Of a stretch of DNA of 64,000 nt, positions 56,523 to 64,000 are shown one piece after another. The notes under the pieces were generated by a model, which saw nothing but the letters and a program-made list of their open reading frames with translations, did no database searches and was not told the origin of the DNA. The translations under genes were made by a program, and so were the position numbers. This DNA is from Streptomyces sp. TRM68416. GTDB lineage: Bacteria; Actinomycetota; Actinomycetes; Streptomycetales; Streptomycetaceae. The stretch is from the NCBI RefSeq assembly GCF_014596915.1, contig NZ_JACVWU010000002.1, forward strand, positions 434,001 to 498,000, given 5' to 3'. Positions within the stretch are counted from its first letter, which is position 1. Each line of letters begins with the position of its first letter.

Positions 56523-56615
56523 AGGGGCGCGGGGCCGTATCAATTTGCGGCTCCGCCGCGTGGGCGCGACAAGCCACAACGAGGCCGCACCCGCCAACCA
56601 ACAACGCGCCGCACC
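56523..56615. repeat. Dispersed Streptomyces intergenic repeat, copy 1
   Basis: A segment with AGGGGCGCGGGG, TGCGGCTCCGCCGCG and GCGACAAGCCACAACG lies between the divergent ends of two genes. It resembles a repeat seen at 61350-61465, sharing TGCGGCTCCGCCGCG and a GCGACNAGCCACNACG block. Confidence 0.65.
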
Positions 56616-56625
56616 CCCATAGGCG

Positions 56626-57252
56626 CTACGCCACAAACGGCCGCGCCGGCCACTCCGCGTCCGCCACCCTCAACTCCTCCAGCCGGCCGGAGGCCCTCGC
56701 CGCGACCAGCGACAGCACCCCCACCACCAGACAGTTGTTGTGCAGCTCCCCCGCCAGCACCCCCCGCACCAGCTCGTCCACCGGCACGCGCGCGTACTCC
56801 AGGTCGATCTCCTCGTGCTCGACCTCGAACCGCTCCCCGTCGGCCTCGGACAGACCGCGGGCCAGGAAGATCCGTACGGCCTCGTCGCAGCCGCCGGGCG
56901 TGGTGTACACATCGGTCAGGACCCGCCAGTCCTCGGCCTTGACGTGTGCCTCCTCGTACAGCTCGCGCTGCGCGGCGTGCAGCGGGTTCTCGCCGGGGAC
57001 GTCGAGCAGTCCGGCCGGGATCTCCCACAGCTTCTGGCGCACGGGGTGCCGGTACTGCCGGATGAGCAGGACCCGGTCCTCCTCGTCCAGGGCGAGGACG
57101 GCCACCGACCCCGGGTGGACCTGGTAGTCCCGGCGGACCACGCTGCCGTCGGGCATGACCACGTCATCGGTGCGCACGGAGGTCTTGTTGCCCACGAAGG
57201 GGGTCTCCGTCGCCCGGATCTCCCACTCCTCCGGCGTGTCCTTGATCGTCAT
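56626..57252 (-). CDS. Nudix hydrolase, ADP-ribose pyrophosphatase-like
   Basis: A 208-residue Nudix enzyme. Its core is VLLIRQYRHPVRQKLWEIPAGLLDVPGE, with the box ending RELYEEAHV rather than EEXG, so the final Gly is replaced. It is similar to bacterial ADP-ribose/ADP-sugar pyrophosphatases. It starts at ATG 57252, with AGGGCAGGG before it. It is immediately upstream (117 bp) of pyrG's stop on the same strand. It probably removes toxic ADP-ribose. Confidence 0.9.
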   Translation of the reverse strand: MTIKDTPEEWEIRATETPFVGNKTSVRTDDVVMPDGSVVRRDYQVHPGSVAVLALDEEDRVLLIRQYRHPVRQKLWEIPAGLLDVPGENPLHAAQRELYEEAHVKAEDWRVLTDVYTTPGGCDEAVRIFLARGLSEADGERFEVEHEEIDLEYARVPVDELVRGVLAGELHNNCLVVGVLSLVAARASGRLEELRVADAEWPARPFVA

Positions 57253-57369
57253 GCCCTGCCCTTCCAGACGTACAGAAGTCATCCGCGGTCGTCCGCAGTC
57301 ATCCGCGCGAAAAAACCGGGGTGCGCGCGCACTGAACGCTCGCACCCCGGCCACCGTACAACCCTCGTG

Positions 57370-59037
<1,668 letters not shown>

Positions 59038-59522
59038 GGCCAAAGGGGGGCTCCCGTGGTCGCGGTTTGGGGTGCGGTGCGGCTTCCTCGCCGGAGATGT
59101 CCGGAGTCGCCGTCGCTGCGGTTCGGGGGTTTTTCTCCCACCGGTCCACGGGCTACCAGGGTATCAGCGCCTCGGGCGGATGGCTTCCGGCCACGCTCCG
59201 CGCACGTGTCGACACGGGCCCGCACGCCCTCACCGGCCTCTCACCCGTTGCTCACCCGTTCGGCCCAGCCGCGTTGCCCGGAGCGGCACACAGATCATCT
59301 ACGTGCGTCGTATCCTGCTCGGACACTCACTGCCGAGCCGGACCGGCAAGACGGCACCACCCCCGCCCGTACCACCGGAACAACAAGAGCTCGTCAGTTC
59401 GTTGAGCAACAATCATCGTTTTGCCTCACAGCGGGACGGCTGCTTTGCTTCACCGCTCAACGACGCATTACAACGACCCCTTGACCGCACTAGCGACCGC
59501 CCCCTCTTCCCCGGGGGGTGAC
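59038..59522. other. Intergenic region upstream of GH15, with a possible short ORF
   Basis: This 485-bp gap lies between divergent genes and should contain both promoters. A 72-codon frame from GTG 59303 to 59521 ends one base before the GH15 start. It has no ribosome site and a Pro/Ser/Arg composition, so it may be chance or a leader. No other feature is clear. Confidence 0.3.
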
Positions 59523-61349
59523 GTGGCCGTTCGACTGGAGTTGCACGTGGCCGGGCGCATCGAAGACTACGCACTCATCGGAGACATGCAGACCGCGGCG
59601 CTGGTCTGCCGGGACGGCACAGTGGACTGGCTGTGCCTGCCCCGCTTCGACTCGCACGCCATCTTCGCCGGCCTGCTGGGCACCGAGGAGCACGGCTTCT
59701 GGCGCCTCGGCCCCGCCCACGCGGCCGACGCGGAGCCACCCACCGCCGCCCGCCGCAGCTACCGCGGGGACTCGCTGATCCTGGAATCCGAGTGGGACAC
59801 CCCGCGCGGCACGGTCCGAGTGACCGATTTCATGCCCCCGCGCGACGGCGCCCCGCAGCTGATCCGGATCGTGGAGGGCATCTCGGGCCGCGTCCCCATG
59901 CGCTCGGCGCTGAGGATGCGGTTCTCCTACGGCCGTGTCGTGCCGTGGGTGCACAAGCACGACGGGCGCACGGTCGCGGTCGCGGGCCCCGACTCGGTGT
60001 GGTTCGACACCGACTGCGAGACCTACGGGAAGTCCCTGACGACGTACGCGGACTTCACCGTCGCCCCGGGCGACCGGATCGCGTTCACGATCTCCTGGGA
60101 GCCCTCGCACAAGCAGCCGCCCCCGCTGCCGGAGCCGGAGCAGTCGCTCCAGGCCACGGAGGACTTCTGGCGGGAGTGGGTGGAGCACTGCACGTACCAC
60201 GGCCCCTACCGCGAGGCCGTGATCCGCTCGCTGATCACCCTGAAGGCGCTGACGTACGCCCCGACCGGCGGCATCGTCGCCGCGCCCACCACCTCCCTGC
60301 CGGAGGAGATCGGCGGCGTCCGCAACTGGGACTACCGCTACACCTGGCTCCGCGACGCGGCGATCACCCTGTCCTCGCTGCTGCGCACCGGCTACCGCGA
60401 GGAGGCCCGCGCCTGGCGCGAGTGGCTGCTGCGCGCGGTCGCCGGCGACCCGGAGAACCTCCAGATCATGTACGGCATCGCCGGCGAGCGCGAGCTCGGC
60501 GAGGCGGAGCTGGACTGGCTGCCCGGCTACGAGAACTCCGCCCCGGTCCGGGTGGGCAACGGCGCCGCCCACCAGCTCCAGCTGGACGTGTACGGCGAGG
60601 TCACCGAGGCCCTGCACCTGGCCCACATGACGGGCCTGGCGCGCAACGACTACGCCTCCCTGCTCCAGCTGAAGCTGATCCGCTACCTGGAGGACCACTG
60701 GGACGAGCCGGACGAGGGCATCTGGGAGGTGCGCGGCCCGCGCCGCCACTTCGTGCACTCCAAGGTCATGGCCTGGGTCGCCGTCGACCGCACCATCAAG
60801 CTCATCGAGTCCGGCGACGCCGACGGCCCGCTGGAGCGGTGGAAGGAACTGCGCGACGACATCCACCGGGACGTGTGCGAGAAGGGCTACGACAAGGAGC
60901 GCAACACCTTCACGCAGTCCTACGGCTCCAAGGAGCTGGACGCCTCGCTGCTGCTGATCCCGCAGATGGGCTTCCTGCCGCCCGATGACAAGCGCGTCAT
61001 CGGCACCATCGAGGCGATCCAGCGCGAGCTGTCCACCGAGGACGGCTTCATCCTGCGCTACCCGACGCAGGGAGAGGACGAGGGCGTCGACGGCCTCCCC
61101 GGCGACGAGGGCGCCTTCCTGGCCTGCTCGTTCTGGATGGCGGACGACCTGGCGATGATCGGCCGCGTCGACGAGGCCCGCAAGCTGTTCGAGAAGCTGC
61201 TCTCGCTCCGCAACGACCTGGGCCTGCTGGCGGAGGAGTGGGACCCACGCCTCCAGCGCCAGGTGGGCAACTTCCCCCAGGCGTTCAGCCACGTCCCCCT
61301 GATCGACACGGCCCTGCGCCTGACGGCTTCGGGCGCGTACGGGGGCTAG
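59523..61349 (+). CDS. Glycoside hydrolase family 15 protein
   Basis: A 608-residue enzyme. The N-terminal beta domain (YALIGDMQTAALVCRDGTVDWLCLPRFDS) precedes an (alpha/alpha)6 barrel with GGVRNWDYRYTWLRDAAITL. The catalytic residues sit in this segment and in GLLAEEWDPRL. It belongs to the glucoamylase/trehalase group that acts on alpha-linked glucans or trehalose. No signal peptide is seen, so it is intracellular. GTG at 59523 is my start, after GGGGGGTGAC. Confidence 0.92.
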   Translation: MAVRLELHVAGRIEDYALIGDMQTAALVCRDGTVDWLCLPRFDSHAIFAGLLGTEEHGFWRLGPAHAADAEPPTAARRSYRGDSLILESEWDTPRGTVRVTDFMPPRDGAPQLIRIVEGISGRVPMRSALRMRFSYGRVVPWVHKHDGRTVAVAGPDSVWFDTDCETYGKSLTTYADFTVAPGDRIAFTISWEPSHKQPPPLPEPEQSLQATEDFWREWVEHCTYHGPYREAVIRSLITLKALTYAPTGGIVAAPTTSLPEEIGGVRNWDYRYTWLRDAAITLSSLLRTGYREEARAWREWLLRAVAGDPENLQIMYGIAGERELGEAELDWLPGYENSAPVRVGNGAAHQLQLDVYGEVTEALHLAHMTGLARNDYASLLQLKLIRYLEDHWDEPDEGIWEVRGPRRHFVHSKVMAWVAVDRTIKLIESGDADGPLERWKELRDDIHRDVCEKGYDKERNTFTQSYGSKELDASLLLIPQMGFLPPDDKRVIGTIEAIQRELSTEDGFILRYPTQGEDEGVDGLPGDEGAFLACSFWMADDLAMIGRVDEARKLFEKLLSLRNDLGLLAEEWDPRLQRQVGNFPQAFSHVPLIDTALRLTASGAYGG

Positions 61350-61465
61350 CGCCCCAAAGGGCTGTGTCGCTATGCGGCTCCGCCGCGATGGGGGTCCCCC
61401 CGCGCGAGCGAGGCCGAGCGTGGGGGAGCGACCAGCCACGACGTGTCCGCAGGCGGACGACGACG
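61350..61465. repeat. Dispersed intergenic repeat, copy 2, with a nested element
   Basis: It shares TGCGGCTCCGCCGCG and GCGACCAGCCACGACG with the copy at 56523-56615. Between them lies an extra 40-bp block, 61389-61428, with GGGGGTCCCCCC and TGGGGGAGC. Removing this block restores colinearity. It fills most of the 170 bp between GH15 and the PucR gene. Confidence 0.7.
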
Positions 61466-61519
61466 CATCACGGCCTCCGGAGATGTCCCGGAGGCACGGG
61501 CGCGGGTAGCGTCCGGAGC

Positions 61520-63163
61520 ATGGACAGCGGTATGGACAGCAGATTCGGCACCCACGGCGCCGGCATCACCGTGCAGCGGGCGCTGGAGCTGCCCGGCCTG
61601 CGCAGCGGGCTCCCGGAGATCCTGGCGGGCGCGGACCGGCTGGGGCGGACCGTGCGCTGGGTGCACGCGGGCGAGGTGCCCCACATCGCCTCCCTGCTGA
61701 AGGGCGGCGAACTGCTGCTGACCACGGGCTACGGCCTGGGCACCCGCCCGGCCGAGCAGCGGGCGTTCGTCCGCACGCTGGCCGAGCGGGGCATCGCGGC
61801 CCTCGTGATCGAACTCGGCCCGCGCTTCGCCCGGCTGCCGGCCGCCCTCGTCGACACGGCCCGTGCCGCCGGTCTCCCGCTGGTCCAGCTGCACCGCGAG
61901 GTGCCGTTCGTGGCGGTGACCGAGGAGATCCACACGGAGATCGTCAACGGCCACTACGCGCTGCTGCAACGCGCGGAGGAGGTGCACCGCCGCTGCACGG
62001 AGGCCCTGCTGGGCGGCGGCGGGATCCCCCAAGTGCTGGGCATCCTGGCCGACTTCAGCGGCAACCCGGTGTTCCTGGAGACGACCGACGGCCAACTGCT
62101 GTACGCCGCCGGGGCCGGTCCCGAGGGCGCCGAACCGCTCCAGGTGTGGGAGGGGATGCGCGGCCCGCACAAGGACGCGCCGCCGCCCGCGGGTTCGGTC
62201 CTGGTGGACGTGCCGGGCGGCGGGCCCGGCACGGGCTCGGTCCGCGCACGTCTGGTCCTGCTGCCCGTCCGGGCGCCGCTCGCGCCGGTGCACCGGATCG
62301 CGGGCGAACGGGCCGCCGGCATCCTGGCCGTGGTGCTGATGCAGGCGCGCCAGGAGGAGGAGCTGGCGGCACGGGGCCGCGGGGACTTCCTGACCGATCT
62401 CGCCGAGGGCAGGATCGCCGCGGAGGACGCGCCCGCGCAGGCACGCGTGCTGGGGTTCAAGCCCGGCGACAGCCCGCTGCTGCCGGTCGTGATGCGGCTG
62501 GGCGACGGTCTGTCCCCCGGCGGCGGCTGGGCGGTGCTGGCCCGCGCGGTCGCGGAGGAGCTGGCGTCGGTGGGCGTGCCGGTGCTGCTGGGCGTACGGC
62601 CGGTGGAGGGGCGTGTGCCGCTGCTGCTGGGCCTGCGCTCGGAGTCCGAGCGGTCGGCGGTCGCCGACCGGGTCGCGGCGGCGCTGCGGGCCGGGGTGGA
62701 GCGGGCCGGCATGCAGCGCCCGGGAGCCCAGCCGCCGGTCGTGGTCGTCGGTGTCGCGGGCGGTTGGGCGGCGGCCTCGGCGGGGCTCAGACACGCGGCG
62801 GAGACGGCGACGGCGGCCCAGGGCCTGACCGACCGCCCTTGGTACGACGCCCGCCGCCTCGACATCGACCTGCTGCTGTGGCGGCTGCGCGACCATCCCG
62901 ACCTCGCCGCCTTCGTGGACCGCGCGATCGGCCCGCTGCGCGACCACGACGCCCGCTCCAAGCCGCCGCTGCTGCCCACCCTGCAGACCTATCTCGCCCA
63001 CGCGGGACGCAAGGCGGAGACCGCCCGCGAACTGCACCTGAACCGGCAGACCCTCTACAACCGCCTCGCCCGCATCGGCGAGTTGCTCGGCACCGACCTC
63101 GACGACCCGCAGACGGTGCTGGCGTTGAGCCTGGCGCTGAGGGCGCGCCGGCACGTGTCCTAG
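61520..63163 (+). CDS. PucR-family transcriptional regulator
   Basis: A 547-residue protein. An N-terminal PucR domain (ITVQRALELPGLRSGLPEILAGADRLGRTVRWVHAGEVPHIASLL) is followed by a GGDEF-like region. The C-terminal helix-turn-helix (LQTYLAHAGRKAETARELHLNRQTLYNRLARIGELLG) is typical of PucR/CdaR activators. These often control purine or amine catabolism genes. ATG 61520 is my start; ATG 61532 is also possible. No obvious target lies beside it. Its stop overlaps the convergent glycosyltransferase stop. Confidence 0.88.
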   Translation: MDSGMDSRFGTHGAGITVQRALELPGLRSGLPEILAGADRLGRTVRWVHAGEVPHIASLLKGGELLLTTGYGLGTRPAEQRAFVRTLAERGIAALVIELGPRFARLPAALVDTARAAGLPLVQLHREVPFVAVTEEIHTEIVNGHYALLQRAEEVHRRCTEALLGGGGIPQVLGILADFSGNPVFLETTDGQLLYAAGAGPEGAEPLQVWEGMRGPHKDAPPPAGSVLVDVPGGGPGTGSVRARLVLLPVRAPLAPVHRIAGERAAGILAVVLMQARQEEELAARGRGDFLTDLAEGRIAAEDAPAQARVLGFKPGDSPLLPVVMRLGDGLSPGGGWAVLARAVAEELASVGVPVLLGVRPVEGRVPLLLGLRSESERSAVADRVAAALRAGVERAGMQRPGAQPPVVVVGVAGGWAAASAGLRHAAETATAAQGLTDRPWYDARRLDIDLLLWRLRDHPDLAAFVDRAIGPLRDHDARSKPPLLPTLQTYLAHAGRKAETARELHLNRQTLYNRLARIGELLGTDLDDPQTVLALSLALRARRHVS

Positions 63164-64000
63164 ATCAGCGGCCGGTGCTGGGTCAACTCGTCGTAGACAC
63201 TGAGTACTTGGGCCACGGTCTCGTCCTCGGTCGGCCAGGTCGCGGCCTGCCGCACTCCCCGCTCCCTGAGCAGCTCCCGGCGCTCGGGATCCTCCAGCAG
63301 CCGTACGACGGCGTCCGCGAGCGCCTCCGGGTCGCCGTACGGGACGAGTTCGGCGGCGTCGCCGACGAGTTCCGGCACGCCGCCGACCGCGGTGGCGACG
63401 AGCGGCACGCGCGCGTGGAGGGCCTCCTGGGCGAGGACGGACCGTGACTCCCATCTGCTCGGCAGCAGCGCGAGATCGGCGGCGGCGAGCAGCTCGCCCA
63501 CGTCGTCGCGGCGCCCGATCAGCCGGACGGGCAGCTCCTCGTCCTCGATCCGGCGCTGCAACTCCGCGCGCAGCGACCCCTCACCGGCGATCACGACCAG
63601 GGGGACGGGGTCGAGCCCGCGCCACGCCCGCGAGGCGTCGAGCAGGACGTCGTACCCGCGGTGCCGCTCCAGGGAGCCGACGGCCATCAGCAACGGGCGT
63701 CCGGTGGCACCGAGTTCGGCCCGCACCTTGGGGGCCGGCAGTTCGGTCTCGTCGCGCTCGCCGCGCCGGACGGGCAGCGCGGCGGCGGCGAGCCGCGCGT
63801 CCCGTGCGCCGGTCCGGCGGGCCCGGTCCACCAGCGCCGAGGTCGTGCCGAGCACCACCGAGGCCGCCTTGACGACGCGCCGCTCCAGCAGCCGCACCAG
63901 ATGGGCGCGCGCACCCTCGGCGTGCGCGCGGTCGTGCCAGGTGACGACCAGCGGAGTGCGCCGGCCGCTCAGGGCGAGCACGGCGCGGAAGGAGGCGTGC
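63160..64000 (-). CDS. Glycosyltransferase family 4 protein, N-terminus outside window
   Basis: At least 280 residues of the C-terminal half of a GT-B enzyme. GRPLLMAVGSLERHRGYDVLLDASRAW and LADLALLPSRWESRSVLAQEALHARVPLVATAVGGVPELV are typical of GT4 and end in the nucleotide-sugar E-x7-E region. The frame stays open to the window end. It probably makes an exopolysaccharide or glycolipid. Sugar and acceptor are unknown. Confidence 0.9.
   Translation of the reverse strand, partial: HASFRAVLALSGRRTPLVVTWHDRAHAEGARAHLVRLLERRVVKAASVVLGTTSALVDRARRTGARDARLAAAALPVRRGERDETELPAPKVRAELGATGRPLLMAVGSLERHRGYDVLLDASRAWRGLDPVPLVVIAGEGSLRAELQRRIEDEELPVRLIGRRDDVGELLAAADLALLPSRWESRSVLAQEALHARVPLVATAVGGVPELVGDAAELVPYGDPEALADAVVRLLEDPERRELLRERGVRQAATWPTEDETVAQVLSVYDELTQHRPLI

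Overview
The window is high-GC actinobacterial DNA from a Streptomyces chromosome. Gene content and order support this: dnaE2 with a Y-family polymerase, sepF, der-plsC-cmk-tyrA-aroH, rluB-scpB-scpA-parA, ald and pyrG, with streptogrisin-type proteases and Rpf/LysM secreted proteins between them. From memory this resembles the core chromosome arm around dnaE2 to pyrG in S. coelicolor. I see no insertion sequence, integrase, tRNA, rRNA or CRISPR array. The window looks like core chromosome with local repeat expansion rather than a mobile island.

Layout. 1-4 kb: the end of a wall-anchored chitin/cellulose-oxidising LPMO, a secreted lipase, a divergent marR/cupin pair with twin operators, and a NADAR-domain protein. 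3.8-8.3 kb: a two-gene mutasome-like operon (dnaE2 then a catalytically degenerate Y-family polymerase) behind two LexA-type boxes. 8.4-12 kb: a membrane protein converging on a full-length adhE. 12.3-15.6 kb: two streptogrisin-like proteases flanking a slipin/SPFH gene. 16-19 kb: a protein with a very Cys-rich tail, sepF, and an acyl-CoA dehydrogenase. 19-28 kb: a drug exporter, a PIG-V-type mannosyltransferase, a PAP2 phosphatase, an I78 inhibitor, an orphan ctaD, a WYL regulator, and a tandem repeat made from the 3' tail of the adjacent gene.

28-34.2 kb is a branched-chain amino acid type ABC system. The binding protein and a lipoprotein are divergent from one giant LivH-LivM-LivG fusion plus LivF. 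The fusion linker is built of six 48-bp tandem repeats and a dispersed intergenic-type repeat, and LivF has Arg in place of the Walker A Lys. 34-37 kb: two Rpf/LysM proteins and hypotheticals. 37.3-41.7 kb: the aroH-tyrA-cmk-plsC-der cluster. 42-43.7 kb: a putative membrane redox trio (secreted protein, b561-like DUF6529, Rieske).

43.8-46.98 kb is the most interesting block. An NrtR-like Nudix regulator, an ADP-ribosylglycohydrolase and a polymerase-beta-fold nucleotidyltransferase form a tight operon that converges on a second nucleotidyltransferase of the same family. The operon's promoter, start region and ribosome-binding site lie in a 35-bp near-perfect palindrome. I read it as a candidate NAD/ADP-ribose-sensing nucleic-acid or nucleotide modification/repair module.

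47-59 kb: a small-protein/TIGR03086 pair, the chromosome condensation/segregation operon (ParA, a ribbon-helix-helix-like protein, ScpA with a long repetitive extension, ScpB, RluB), ald, an NB-ARC/TPR-like protein, a Nudix ADP-sugar hydrolase and pyrG. 59.5-64 kb: a GH15 glucoamylase/trehalase-type enzyme, a PucR regulator and a glycosyltransferase cut by the window end. Coordinates come from reading the sequence. Start codons were chosen by ribosome-binding site and family N-terminus, and every functional call is homology by eye, not a database search.
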